A stretch of 64,000 nucleotides of DNA from Lachnospiraceae bacterium (GCA_902363445.1 CABJAB010000004.1:310001-374000); one strand, 5' to 3'. Counted from the first letter of the stretch, positions 44,138 through 53,723 are shown. Program-made: numbers and translations. The notes: generated by a model from the sequence alone, not told the origin.

Positions 44138-46582
44138 TCAGTATCTCCGACTCTGCCATTTCACCTTCAGTTTTCCGGCCCATTCCTGAAGCTTTCCCAA
44201 AGCTGCGGTCAGATACCGGAGAACCGGCTCCGTGGCTATGGAGAACACCACGAAGAGCATGATACATTCCATGGACATTCCGGTGATCGCAAACAGATCC
44301 GGAAGAAAAATGCTGCAGACCAGCAGGCCGGCGATGGATCCAAACCATACGGCCGCCCGCAGTTTGTTCATGGGCCGGCAGATCTTGAACAGGATCATAA
44401 ATCCAACGATGGCCAGCAGCATCGTGGCGGCAGTGGAGATATCATCGGGGTGGACGCCGAAGGTCTGGCCGAACAGCACCAAAGCCCCCACTGCTATCAC
44501 GTCAGTCAGACCGGCCGGAAGCGCTTTCAGGAATACGTTGGAAAGGAAATGTCCTTTTATCATATCCTTGTTGGGCTGCAGTGCCAGGAAAAAAGCCGGA
44601 ACTCCAATCGTAAACATGCTGATCAGAGAAATCTGAGCCGGCTCCAGCGGATATGTGATCATAAACGCAACGGAAAAAATTGACAGCAGGAAAGAAAAGA
44701 TGTTTTTTACCAGGAACAGGCTGGCCGACCGCTGGATATTATTCACCACCCGCCGGCCCTCCAGCACGACGGCCGGCATACAGGCGAAGTCCGAATCCAG
44801 GAGTACCACCTGAGACGCCTGCACGGCCGCGTCGCTTCCCGACGCCATGGCGACACTGCAGTCCGCATCCTTTAATGCCAGCACATCATTGACGCCGTCC
44901 CCTGTCATAGCGACGGTCTTTCCCTGGCTCTTTAAAGCCTGTACGAACTGTCTCTTCTGATCCGGCGTGACACGGCCGAATACCGTATACTCTCTCATAG
45001 CCTTATCCACATCTTCGTCTGTCTTAAGAGCGGCGGCATCCACATACCTGTCCGCGTTCACAATACCCGCTTCCTTTGCCGCTTCCGCCACAGTCAGCGG
45101 ATTGTCGCCGGATATCACCTTGACCTCCACCCCCTGCTCCGCAAAATAGGCGAAAGTCTCCGGGGCTTCTTTTCGGATGGGATTCGCAAGCAGGATATAA
45201 CCCAAAGGCTCCACTTTTTCTGTCAGCGGCTTTCCATCCGGTTTTCCTTCATAAGAAGCGAAGACCAGCACCCGGTATCCCTTGGACGCATGACTCTGAA
45301 TGTCTTCCCGATGCTTCTCATAATCCTCTCTCAGGATGAATTCAGGCGCGCCCAGAACATAAGACGCGTCCTCAAAAGCAACGCCGCTGTATTTTACAGA
45401 AGAAGAAAATGGAGTGACCCTGACCGGAACAGCGTCTGTCCCCTCTGTAAAATGAGCTTTCATCGCCTCCATGGTGATGTTATCGTCACTCATGCCCCTG
45501 ACAAAGTCTCCTATCAGTCTCGAAAGCTCCGGCATCGTTTCAGGATCGTATCCTTCCGCCGGAATCAGCTTCTTCACGCTCATGGTATTTTCCGTGATCG
45601 TGCCGGTCTTATCCACACAGAGAACATTGACCCGGGCCAATGTCTCAATGCTCTTCATATCGTGCAGAAGGACTCTGCGCTTCGCCAGACGCATGGAGCT
45701 TACGGCCAAAGCCACACTGGTGAGCAGGTACAGCCCTTCCGGAATCATGCCGATGACTGCCGCCACCATGGAGGTAATGCTCCCTCGGAAAGTCTCATGA
45801 TTGAAATAAAAACCCTGAACGAACAGTACGATGCCAATGGGAATCAATGCGATTCCGACAAATTTCACCAGCTTGTTCAGGGAGCGCATCATCTCTGACT
45901 GCTCTCCCTTCTGCATAGCTTTCGCCTCCAACGTCAGACCGGAAATATAAGAATCGGCCCCGACCTTTTCCAGCCTTGCATGACACTGTCCGGATACGAT
46001 GAAGCTTCCTGATATCAGGGAGTCCCCGCGTCGTTTCGTTATCTCGTCCGCCTCACCGGTCAGAAGCGATTCGTTCACCTGCACCTCCCCCGCAGCCACC
46101 ACTGCGTCGGCACAGACCTGGTTTCCCGCCTTAAACACTACGATGTCATCAAGAACCAGCTCTTCCGAATCAACAGTCCATGCTTTTCCGTCCCGGATCA
46201 CGGTGGCCTTCGGAGAATTGAGCATGTTCATCTTTTCCAGAACCCTTTTGGCGCGGATCTCCTGAATGATCCCGATCAGTGTATTTACGATGATCACCGG
46301 CAGGAACGTGAGATTCCGGAACGAGCCCACCACGCAGAGAAGCACCGCCAGCACGGTAAAGATCAGGTTAAAATAGGTAAACAGATTGCTTAGGATAATC
46401 TCTTTCGTAGTCTGGGAAGCAGAATCCACAGCCACGTTGTCCAGTCCATGATCCATTCTCTCCATGACCTGGTCCCGGCTCAGCCCGACACGGTAATCCG
46501 CCGCATAACGGGTGAACGGGGCACGCTCTTCGTCATATACTGCTTCTTCTATTTCCAACTCTTCCTTACGTTTCCGCCACAT
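44138..46582 (-). CDS. P2-type cation-translocating ATPase
   Basis: 814 residues with LTGEAD, the IPEGL membrane motif, phosphorylation site DKTGTITEN and hinge MTGDGVNDVLALKDAD. There are about ten membrane helices. The size and motifs fit the group related to the pneumococcal Ca2+ exporter CaxP and Mg2+ ATPases. A calcium or other divalent cation is the likely cargo. It has an AGGAGG site. It is separated from the CODH operon by about 90 bases and is probably independent. Confidence 0.9.
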   Translation of the reverse strand: MWRKRKEELEIEEAVYDEERAPFTRYAADYRVGLSRDQVMERMDHGLDNVAVDSASQTTKEIILSNLFTYFNLIFTVLAVLLCVVGSFRNLTFLPVIIVNTLIGIIQEIRAKRVLEKMNMLNSPKATVIRDGKAWTVDSEELVLDDIVVFKAGNQVCADAVVAAGEVQVNESLLTGEADEITKRRGDSLISGSFIVSGQCHARLEKVGADSYISGLTLEAKAMQKGEQSEMMRSLNKLVKFVGIALIPIGIVLFVQGFYFNHETFRGSITSMVAAVIGMIPEGLYLLTSVALAVSSMRLAKRRVLLHDMKSIETLARVNVLCVDKTGTITENTMSVKKLIPAEGYDPETMPELSRLIGDFVRGMSDDNITMEAMKAHFTEGTDAVPVRVTPFSSSVKYSGVAFEDASYVLGAPEFILREDYEKHREDIQSHASKGYRVLVFASYEGKPDGKPLTEKVEPLGYILLANPIRKEAPETFAYFAEQGVEVKVISGDNPLTVAEAAKEAGIVNADRYVDAAALKTDEDVDKAMREYTVFGRVTPDQKRQFVQALKSQGKTVAMTGDGVNDVLALKDADCSVAMASGSDAAVQASQVVLLDSDFACMPAVVLEGRRVVNNIQRSASLFLVKNIFSFLLSIFSVAFMITYPLEPAQISLISMFTIGVPAFFLALQPNKDMIKGHFLSNVFLKALPAGLTDVIAVGALVLFGQTFGVHPDDISTAATMLLAIVGFMILFKICRPMNKLRAAVWFGSIAGLLVCSIFLPDLFAITGMSMECIMLFVVFSIATEPVLRYLTAALGKLQEWAGKLKVKWQSRRY

Positions 46583-46673
46583 AGTATGAACCTCCTGTAT
46601 ACGGAGTTATTATACGACGGTCTGTAAAAGACTTCCATATAAAAATTATGAATTTTTTCTTAGTAATGGGTAT

Positions 46674-47897
46674 CTATACCTGATAATCATACTGCCCGTC
46701 CGGAGCGATTCCATAAAAATCTCCGAAGGATAACGCAAAAACCCTGTCTTTCTTTTCGGAAATGTCTACTTGATTCTTGATCAGGTACTGGTAAACACCG
46801 GAATAATCCATGTCTCCCTGGAGCAGGATACTGTCCAGCTTTCCATCTCTTATGACCGCCTTTTTGTAACTTCGGCTGTCTTCGCTGATCAGGACCTCGT
46901 CTCCCTCTTCTGCCACGCCTTTTCCCAAAGACAGTGTGGTCACTCCATAGAAATTCATGGTGTTCTTCATGGCATACCGGTCCAGATACTGAACCTTCCT
47001 GCCGCACATATTATACGCCGCCGTCTGTCCCTGCTTCATGGCATTGGGCCAGATTCCTGACAGCCCGGCCACATCCCCTGCTGCGTAGACATCAGGACAG
47101 CTGGTCTGCATATATTCGTCCACCTGTATGAACCGGTCGGCAGCTACCTCTCCGGATTCCACACAGGAGATCGCGGAGCGGACGCCCGCCGCCACAATGA
47201 CCAGATCGCATGAAATCTCCCTTCCGTCATCCAGGATCACTTTCTTTATGGCTCCAGTCTGATCCATTACTGTCTCCGACGCCTTCCTGCCTAAAAGGAA
47301 TTTACAGCCTGCCTCTTCAAACAGTTTCTGATAGGTCTTTCCCGCCGTTTCGTCCAGCTGGATCGGCAGGATTCTATCCGCCATTTCCACGACGGTCACA
47401 TCCTTTCTCCGCTCCAAAAGGGCATAAGCCGCGTCCAGCCCCACCAGGCCCGATCCCACGATCAGCACCCGCTCTGCCGTTTCTGCCACCTCGTCGATCT
47501 GCTTTGCATCCTCCAGATGCCGCAGGCCAAAGACGTTTCTCGCTTTTCGGAAATCTCCCACCGGGGGAATAAAGCTGTCCGCACCGGTAGCGATCAGCAG
47601 CCTGTCGTAAGAGATCACCGTATCATCCTCCAGCTGGACATTATGCGTTTTTGTCCAGACATGGGCCGCTCGTTTTCCGCTTATCCAGGTGATCTTCTGT
47701 TCCTCAAAGAAATCTTCCGGTACAAAGCTCAGCCGGCGCTCATCTCTCTCGTGACTCAGATATTTGTGGAGCATACATCTGGAATGTACGCAGGTATCGG
47801 CAGAGATCATCACGATCTCTGCCTCGGGCTCACAAGCCCGTATGGTCTTTGCGGCTGTGATGCCTGCCGCGCCCGCTCCGATGATCACATGCCTCAC
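46674..47897 (-). CDS. FAD/NAD(P)H oxidoreductase of the CODH operon
   Basis: 407 residues with FAD-binding IIGAGAAGITAAKTIR and NAD(P)-binding IVGSGLVGLDAAYAL, and the CPDVYAAGDVAGLSG FAD motif. It resembles the NADH:rubredoxin/nitrite reductase-type proteins linked to cooS genes. Starts with GTG at 47897, overlapping the TGA of cooF (GTGA), so the two are translationally coupled. It would pass electrons between the ferredoxin and NAD(P)H. Confidence 0.92.
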   Translation of the reverse strand: MRHVIIGAGAAGITAAKTIRACEPEAEIVMISADTCVHSRCMLHKYLSHERDERRLSFVPEDFFEEQKITWISGKRAAHVWTKTHNVQLEDDTVISYDRLLIATGADSFIPPVGDFRKARNVFGLRHLEDAKQIDEVAETAERVLIVGSGLVGLDAAYALLERRKDVTVVEMADRILPIQLDETAGKTYQKLFEEAGCKFLLGRKASETVMDQTGAIKKVILDDGREISCDLVIVAAGVRSAISCVESGEVAADRFIQVDEYMQTSCPDVYAAGDVAGLSGIWPNAMKQGQTAAYNMCGRKVQYLDRYAMKNTMNFYGVTTLSLGKGVAEEGDEVLISEDSRSYKKAVIRDGKLDSILLQGDMDYSGVYQYLIKNQVDISEKKDRVFALSFGDFYGIAPDGQYDYQV

Positions 47898-48346
47898 AGG
47901 ACCACCTCCTCTACAAAAATAGCGTTCTTAGGACACGCTTTTACACAGCTCGGTTCTCCGCCGGCATCAATACAAAAATCACATTTGACAACCTTTGTAC
48001 GGGTAGCCGTATCCGCTTTCAGCACTCCGTAAGGACAGTTCATCACGCACATGAAGCAGGAGCCGCATTTTGTCCCGTCATATAAGACATGGCCCGTCGC
48101 CGGGTCCTTGGTCAAAGCCCCGCTCATACAGGACATCACGCACTCCGGCTGGTCGCAATGCCGGCAGAAGATCGGCCGGTAAGTTCCGTCTTCCATTTCT
48201 ATGATATGGTTCCTGGACTCATTATGGATGTCCGTCAGGTCCAGATCATAAACCGTACCCTCATCCGTCCGGTGGGCCTGCATACAGGCTATGCTGCAGC
48301 TTTTACAGCCGTCACATTTCGCCTGATCTATCATGATCCTTTTCAT
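47894..48346 (-). CDS. cooF: CooF-like ferredoxin with four Fe-S sites
   Basis: 150 residues with the usual four Cys clusters: CDGCKSCSIAC, CRHCDQPECVMSC, CGSCFMCVMNC and CDFCIDAGGEPSCVKAC. It is the polyferredoxin that accepts electrons from CooS. An AGGAGG precedes the ATG at 48346. It lies 12 bases after cooS. Confidence 0.95.
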   Translation of the reverse strand: MKRIMIDQAKCDGCKSCSIACMQAHRTDEGTVYDLDLTDIHNESRNHIIEMEDGTYRPIFCRHCDQPECVMSCMSGALTKDPATGHVLYDGTKCGSCFMCVMNCPYGVLKADTATRTKVVKCDFCIDAGGEPSCVKACPKNAIFVEEVVL

Positions 48347-48358
48347 AGCAGAATCCTC

Positions 48359-50242
48359 CTATATATTCAGGGCAGCGCGTTTTTCCAGAATAATCTTCTC
48401 CAAGATATCTGCACTGTCTGCGGCATCTGAATTGATAATGACACGGCCTCCTGTCAATTCCTGCATGTCTTCCGTCAGAACCTTGACCGCTACCTTACTT
48501 CCGGTCACAAAGGGAGGAAGCCCCAGGTGAAGAGGAAGTCCCAGAGCCAATCCGAAAGCTCCGTCAGCCAAAGCCTGCTCTTCCAGCCACTGGGCGGCGG
48601 AAAGGACCAGCGGAAGCTGCGGCAGATCCACCCCCAGCTCTTCTGCTATTTCTGTAGCCACAATTTCCAGTCGGCCGATTGCCAGACAAGGGCCGAAATT
48701 CAGCACCGGCGGAATCCCCAGCTTTTCGCAGACCGCACGGAGCTTAGGTCCCGCATACTTCGCCGCGTCCGGCGTCATCAATCCGCAGTTCTCGATGCCG
48801 CCTGAAGAACATCCTGCCGTCAAAACAATGATGTCTTTTGCGATCAGTTCCTTTGTGAGTTCTACGGTCAGGACGTCATGACCTCCCGCCGTCAGGTTGG
48901 AACAGCCCACCACTCCGGCGATTCCCTTGATATCGCCGGATACGATCAAGTCGATAAGGGGCTTCCAGCTGTCACCCAGGAATTTTTTCAGAGACCCTTC
49001 ACTCACGCCGGTAAGCGTATTATCATTGCCGTGATCCGGAAGCAGATTAAGCTTTACGCTGCCGCGGCGTTCCTTGTATGCCGCCACGATCTTATCGATG
49101 ATGACTTCACTCTGTTCTTCTCTTTTGGAAAAGTCAAACTCCATCATCTCCGCGTTCGCCTTTTTCGCCACGCTGTCCAGGCATATCTGTTTGATCTTCA
49201 GCTCGTCACAAATGGGCTCGATACCCGGCAGAGTACAGTTAAATTCTGAAAGCACCGCGTCAATGGCTCCTGTGGCAAGTATGGCCTCGCTGGTATAATT
49301 ATTTCCCGCATGTCCGTCGAACACTTCCTCATAATGGCTTCCCCTGAGCTGAAGGTCCTGTCCCACACAGGTACATCCCACCAGCTTAAAGCCCTTTGCC
49401 CCGGCCTCCCGGGCCTTTGCCGCCGCGTCAGGCTTAGTCAGACGTTCCTGCAGATCTACAAAGATCGTATGCTGATGTCCTGTGATCATGATATTTATGT
49501 ACTCCGGGTCGATCACCCGCAGGCCTACCGGCGCCAGACGAAGCTCCGGCTCTCCCAGCAGCACATCGTTGAGCAGATTCGTCAGAGTCAGACCGTATAC
49601 ACCGGTGGAGATTCCAAGACGCAGGCAGTCCATCAGCATATCCACGGGGTCCGAGTTCAGGTTGGTCGAACATTTCACGACCCCTTTGAACACCTCCGAC
49701 TTGGCGCCTCCCGGCATGATGCCCAGCTCTTTCCATCTTTTTACGCGGGGAGCGTAAGCTACCTTTTCCACCAGATCCATTTTTACATATTCCGGTTTAT
49801 AGAGATCCGCCAGTACGGCTTCCGCCACCATTTCTGCTCTGGCATAGTCGTCTTTTTCTTCAATCCCAAACATCCTGCAGAGCCGGTCCAGAGCATGGAT
49901 CCCTTTCAGCTCTCCCTTCGTCTTGGCCGTATTCAAAAGATTCCGTGCCGTATTTTCTACGATATGGATGTAACATCCGGAACCGGCGGCCACTGCGCGC
50001 AGAAAATTCCTGGTCACGATCGTATCGGCATTGGCGCCGCAGATGCCTCTCGGAGACTGAGGGGTAATACGGCAGGGGCCGTTGGCACACAGCCGGCAGC
50101 AGACACCCTGAAGTCCGAACCCGCACTTTGTTTTCTGCGTATCCACACGGTGGTGGGAGGTTTCCATGGGAAGCCCCTTGATAAACGTCTCCAGCGGTTT
50201 ATCTGCGCTTTTACATGTATTACATCCAAAACACTGATTCAT
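48359..50242 (-). CDS. cooS: CooS-type carbon monoxide dehydrogenase, non-canonical
   Basis: 627 residues from ATG 50242 (AGGAGG site). Fe-S sites: C40, C48, C49, C52, C57, C68 (D and B clusters). C-cluster ligands by alignment from memory with C. hydrogenoformans CODH-II: H256, C292, C336, C447, C478, C519, all present. The acid-base residues H93 and K563 of CODH-II align with Y91 and Q556 here. An additional N-terminal C4-x2-C7-x2-C10 replaces the usual helix. The protein would be a cytoplasmic dimer. Classical CODH oxidises CO to CO2; the changes suggest altered or other chemistry. Confidence 0.93.
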   Translation of the reverse strand: MNQCFGCNTCKSADKPLETFIKGLPMETSHHRVDTQKTKCGFGLQGVCCRLCANGPCRITPQSPRGICGANADTIVTRNFLRAVAAGSGCYIHIVENTARNLLNTAKTKGELKGIHALDRLCRMFGIEEKDDYARAEMVAEAVLADLYKPEYVKMDLVEKVAYAPRVKRWKELGIMPGGAKSEVFKGVVKCSTNLNSDPVDMLMDCLRLGISTGVYGLTLTNLLNDVLLGEPELRLAPVGLRVIDPEYINIMITGHQHTIFVDLQERLTKPDAAAKAREAGAKGFKLVGCTCVGQDLQLRGSHYEEVFDGHAGNNYTSEAILATGAIDAVLSEFNCTLPGIEPICDELKIKQICLDSVAKKANAEMMEFDFSKREEQSEVIIDKIVAAYKERRGSVKLNLLPDHGNDNTLTGVSEGSLKKFLGDSWKPLIDLIVSGDIKGIAGVVGCSNLTAGGHDVLTVELTKELIAKDIIVLTAGCSSGGIENCGLMTPDAAKYAGPKLRAVCEKLGIPPVLNFGPCLAIGRLEIVATEIAEELGVDLPQLPLVLSAAQWLEEQALADGAFGLALGLPLHLGLPPFVTGSKVAVKVLTEDMQELTGGRVIINSDAADSADILEKIILEKRAALNI

Positions 50243-50284
50243 AAGAATTCCTCCTATAGTTTTATCCATTTTTTCAGGTGAGCC

Positions 50285-50686
50285 CTATCCTTCCAGAATT
50301 TCCATAAGCGATCTGCTTTTCAGTTCCCGGGTAATAATCTCCTGCAGGCGGCAGAACTCTTTATGCACCATACAGGGGCTCGCTCCCGTATTCTGGGAGC
50401 ACCGGTGGCCGCGAACCGTACATTCAGTCAAGAGCAGTTCCTTGTCCACCGCCCGACATACGTCATACAGTGTGATTTCTCTCAAGTCCTTTTTCAGGGA
50501 ATAACCTCCGCTGCTTCCTCTGTGGCTCCGGATATATCCGGACTTTTCCAGTTTCCTGGCCAGCTTATAGGCTATGGACACGGTGATGTCTTCCCTCCGG
50601 CAAATGTCCTGTACACTGACCGTTTCTCCGCCGGACAGAGCCCTCAAAATCCTGACCGCATAATCACATTCTCTGGTAATTAACAT
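50285..50686 (-). CDS. Rrf2-family regulator with C-terminal Cys cluster
   Basis: 133 residues with the Rrf2 winged helix (MLITRECDYAVRILRALSGG; GGYSLKKDLREITLYDV). Four Cys follow: C89, C96, C105 and C112, the region where IscR/NsrR-type members hold a [2Fe-2S] or [4Fe-4S] cluster. It lies 42 bases before cooS on the same strand, so it likely senses iron-sulfur status, CO, NO or oxygen and controls the operon. Confidence 0.93.
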   Translation of the reverse strand: MLITRECDYAVRILRALSGGETVSVQDICRREDITVSIAYKLARKLEKSGYIRSHRGSSGGYSLKKDLREITLYDVCRAVDKELLLTECTVRGHRCSQNTGASPCMVHKEFCRLQEIITRELKSRSLMEILEG

Positions 50687-50706
50687 GGCAGCACCTCACT
50701 GTCTCC

Positions 50707-50735
50707 ACTATACTATACTGTACTATTTTAGTCAA
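50707..50735 (-). promoter_or_regulatory. Promoter of the rrf2-cooS-cooF operon
   Basis: TTGACT (50730-50735), 17 bases, TATAGT (50707-50712) on the minus strand. The spacer contains repeated ACTAT/ATAGT units (complement ACTATACTATACTGTACTAT), a possible Rrf2 binding site. Confidence 0.75.
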
Positions 50736-50895
50736 GATTTAATTGATAAAAAATCAACAATACTTTTCTTATATCATTCCATCCATTCTGCCGCTGCTGT
50801 CATATGGCCAAGGATCACGGTCTGAAGCGCCTTGTCCTCTTTCATCTCGTGTATTCTTATCCCTGACCTTCCCCAAAATTAATTTTACTGCTTTA

Positions 50896-51216
50896 TTAAT
50901 CTCGAATAAGCCAGCTGTAATCCTTGCGGCAATCAAGGATATAGTCTACATATACGGTCTTATCTTGAATCTGATAGAGGACAAGATACCACTTTTCAAT
51001 AAACATTTTATGATATTTATTTGGTGTGATATATAACTCCTCAAAAAACGGAAAATGCTGCGGCATCTGAGAAAGAGAACGCAAAGCTGCCATTACTTCT
51101 TTCTTTTTCACTGCTGCTGCTTCCTTGTCGGCCTGTGACATAAAGCGCATATGCGTTCCTAACATTCTCTTTGCCCTGTCAGAAACGATGACTTTGTATT
51201 TCGCGTTTTCTGTCAT
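50896..51216 (-). CDS. RelE/ParE-type toxin
   Basis: 106 residues with the RelE/ParE fold pattern (YKVIVSDRAKRMLGTHMRFM; KMFIEKWYLVLYQIQDKTVYVDYILDCRKDY). These toxins cut mRNA on the ribosome or act on gyrase. It starts three bases after the antitoxin. The C-terminal DCRKDYSWLI is typical. About 180 bases lie between its end and the rrf2 start. Confidence 0.85.
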   Translation of the reverse strand: MTENAKYKVIVSDRAKRMLGTHMRFMSQADKEAAAVKKKEVMAALRSLSQMPQHFPFFEELYITPNKYHKMFIEKWYLVLYQIQDKTVYVDYILDCRKDYSWLIRD

Positions 51217-51219
51217 AAA

Positions 51220-51486
51220 CTATACCTCAGCCATAACATTGTCAAGGTAGGCATCCAACTCATCAAGCGTGCAATCTATTCTTCCTGCAATTCTATCCTC
51301 TTCGACAGCTAGAAGCTCCTCTCTTAATTTCAGCATTTTTTCTCTGCGGTTAAAAGTTTCAATGTCCATAACGACCAAATCCCCCTCGCCGTTCTTGGTA
51401 AGAAAAACAGGCTCGGCGGTCTTCCTGCACAAGTCTGCAATCTCGTTATAATTCTGCCGGATTGCTGCTGATGGGCGAATGTTCAC
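51220..51486 (-). CDS. Phd/YefM-type antitoxin, GTG start
   Basis: 88 residues, GTG at 51486 with an AAAGGAGG site. The N-domain (IRPSAAIRQNYNEIADLCRKTAEPVFLTKNGEGDLVVMD) is the Phd/YefM fold; the acidic C-tail wraps the toxin. It would bind its own promoter. Together with the next gene it forms a complete type II pair, inserted between tsf and the cooS operon. Confidence 0.88.
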   Translation of the reverse strand: MNIRPSAAIRQNYNEIADLCRKTAEPVFLTKNGEGDLVVMDIETFNRREKMLKLREELLAVEEDRIAGRIDCTLDELDAYLDNVMAEV

Positions 51487-51763
51487 AGCAATACCTCCTT
51501 TATGATTTTCGATAGCAGTATTCTATACAAATTATGCCCATTTCATACAACGAAGTCAATCGCTTCAAAAAAACAGGATAATCACGATAAAAAATAGCAA
51601 CTTGATCTTGGACGCAAAAAACCCCTTGAAACACTGTAAATTCAGTATATTCAAGGGGTTTAACAATTTTATTTTTGTTTCTCTTCCGGGAAGCTTACTG
51701 TCCCATACGACTGTTGCCAACCTCACTTCCGCCTTACAGACTCAGTTCGCTAAGCGACGCTGC
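51487..51763 (-). other. Intergenic region: TA promoter area and tsf terminator
   Basis: Holds the promoter of the toxin-antitoxin pair (TTGTAT then TATAGA with a 17-base spacer, or nearby TTGACT) and the tsf terminator at 51613-51661. No gene seen. The base composition turns AT-rich here. Confidence 0.5.
51613..51661 (-). terminator. Terminator of rpsB-tsf
   Basis: AAACCCCTTGAA (51619-51630) pairs perfectly with TTCAAGGGGTTT (51650-51661), with a small inner stem ACTG/CAGT. On the minus strand it is followed by TTTTTT. Confidence 0.93.
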
Positions 51764-52690
51764 CTAGTTCCCGCCCATCTGCTTTGCAACTTCTTCTGCG
51801 AAGTTCTCGCTCTTCTTCTCCAGGCCTTCACCTGTCTCATAGCGGACGAATTTCTCGACGGAAACCTCTGCTCCCACTTCTTTGGAAACAGCCGCGAGAT
51901 ATTTTCCAACAGTCAGATCACCGTCTTTTACATATGCCTGATCAAGCAGGCAGAACTCCTTCAGCTCCTTGTTCAGACGGCCGACGATCATCTTGTCCAG
52001 GATGTTCTCCGGTTTATCCGGATTCTCGTTTCTCGCCTGCTCCTTGAGAATCGCCGTCTCTTTCTCGATGAAATCCTGAGGGACCTCAGCACGGGATACA
52101 TACAGGGGATGAAGTGCTGCGATCTGCATCGCGATATTCTTGAGGGCTTCCTTCACTGCATCGTTTACCACCGAAGACTTGGCTACGACCAAAACGCCAA
52201 TCCTTCCGCCGCCATGGATGTAGTCCACTACACAGCCATCCTTTGCTTCCACCTTTTCAAAACGTCTGATATTCAGGTTCTCACCGATGACGGCGACCTT
52301 CTCTACCAGCGCTTCCTTCACTGTCTTGGAAGCGTCAGCCGCCCATGCCTCTGCCATGAAAGCGTCCATATCCGCCGCATCCGATTTGACCGCCTGATCT
52401 GCCACATCCGCTACATATGCCTGGAAATCAGCATTCTTAGCAACGAAATCCGTTTCGGAGTTCACTTCCACAATAGCAGCCTTCTGTCCGTCGATAACGG
52501 TTTTAACAAGACCTTCCGCCGCGATTCTTCCAGCTTTTTTCTCTGCCTTTGCCTGTCCGTTCTTTCTCAGGAATTCCACTGCCTCGTCCATATTGCCATC
52601 GGTGGCCGCAAGCGCTTTCTTGCAGTCCATCATGCCGGCGCCTGTCATTTCTCTCAGTTCTTTAACCATTGCTGCCGTAACTGCTGCCAT
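51764..52690 (-). CDS. tsf: Elongation factor Ts
   Basis: 308 residues, starting with the UBA-like VKELREMTGAGMMDCKKAL and followed by the EAVEFLRKNGQAKAEKKAGR linker and dimerisation regions. It regenerates EF-Tu-GTP. Immediately follows rpsB (55 bases), the universal bacterial pair. Confidence 0.99.
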   Translation of the reverse strand: MAAVTAAMVKELREMTGAGMMDCKKALAATDGNMDEAVEFLRKNGQAKAEKKAGRIAAEGLVKTVIDGQKAAIVEVNSETDFVAKNADFQAYVADVADQAVKSDAADMDAFMAEAWAADASKTVKEALVEKVAVIGENLNIRRFEKVEAKDGCVVDYIHGGGRIGVLVVAKSSVVNDAVKEALKNIAMQIAALHPLYVSRAEVPQDFIEKETAILKEQARNENPDKPENILDKMIVGRLNKELKEFCLLDQAYVKDGDLTVGKYLAAVSKEVGAEVSVEKFVRYETGEGLEKKSENFAEEVAKQMGGN

Positions 52691-52745
52691 AATTATTTCA
52701 ATCCTTTCTTAATCTAGAGAATTTTCCGGGATAACGTCCTGGCTG

Positions 52746-53486
52746 TTACGCCTCTGCAGCTTCCGTCTCAACCTGTACGTCTGCTGTCTCTTCCGTCACC
52801 TCTTCACCCTGCTTCGCTTCAATAACGGCATCTGCCATCTTAGATACGATCAGCTTAACCGCTCTGATAGCGTCGTCATTGCCGGGAATCACATAATCCA
52901 GCTCTTCCGGATCACAGTTGGTGTCCGCGATACCGATCAGTGTGATACCCAGTGCATGGGCTTCCTGTACACAGATTCTTTCTTTTTTCGGATCTACGAT
53001 GAAAATGGCATCGGGAAGCTTCTTCATATCTTTGATGCCGCCCAGGTTTCTCTCCAGCTTCTCCTGCTCCTTCTTAAGAGCGATGACTTCCTTCTTCGGA
53101 AGAACCTCAAAGGTTCCGTCTTCCTGCATTTTCTCAATGGTGCGAAGTCTCTGGATCCTGCTCTGGATGGTCTTGAAGTTTGTCAGCATACCGCCGAGCC
53201 ATCTCTGATTTACATAATACATACCGCAGCGTTCTGCTTCGATCTGAATCGCGTCCTGTGCCTGCTTCTTGGTTCCCACAAAGAGAATCGTGCCGCCGTC
53301 GGCCGCGATATCGGCCACTGCCTTGTAAGCGTCGTCTACCATTCCTACGGATTTCTGCAGATCGATGATATAGATACCATTTCTCTCCGTGTAAATGTAG
53401 GGAGCCATTTTAGGGTTCCATCTTCTTGTCTGATGACCAAAGTGCACGCCTGCTTCCAGCAGCTGTTTCATTGAAATAACGCTCAT
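52746..53486 (-). CDS. rpsB: 30S ribosomal protein S2
   Basis: 246 residues from ATG 53486 ([20 protein letters not shown]), with GGAGG upstream; the frame is open to 53627 but that part is leader. Full-length S2 with [12 protein letters not shown] and the acidic C-tail. It binds the 30S body and is required for S1-type initiation. First gene of rpsB-tsf. Confidence 0.99.
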   Translation of the reverse strand: MSVISMKQLLEAGVHFGHQTRRWNPKMAPYIYTERNGIYIIDLQKSVGMVDDAYKAVADIAADGGTILFVGTKKQAQDAIQIEAERCGMYYVNQRWLGGMLTNFKTIQSRIQRLRTIEKMQEDGTFEVLPKKEVIALKKEQEKLERNLGGIKDMKKLPDAIFIVDPKKERICVQEAHALGITLIGIADTNCDPEELDYVIPGNDDAIRAVKLIVSKMADAVIEAKQGEEVTEETADVQVETEAAEA

Positions 53487-53539
53487 TTTCTTTCCTCCAT
53501 TTGGTTTAGACTTCCGTGAACTTCTTTTTTCCTCTGAGA

Positions 53540-53627
53540 CCGGGCACGCCCGGCACCGTCGTCGGAATCCATCCACGTGACAATTTTTCAGCCCTATCAT
53601 TGTACCATGACATATTTCCAATTGCAA
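53540..53627 (-). promoter_or_regulatory. rpsB promoter and structured leader
   Basis: TTGCAA (53622-53627), 17 bases, TACAAT (53599-53604). The ~110-base leader has a GC-rich hairpin, GCCGGGC-GT-GCCCGGT, near 53545-53560, possibly an S2 autoregulatory site. Confidence 0.65.
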
Positions 53628-53723
53628 GTATTTTTTCTTTTATTCCTGCAAAACCGCTTTTTTACCGGCAAAGACATGCTATAATGGAAAGGAATCTATC
53701 ATCGAGAAAGGAATCTTTATCTT

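Noticed and set aside
50740..50895. Possible small gene between rrf2 and the toxin
   Set aside because: Short AT-rich stretch; no frame with start site of useful length.
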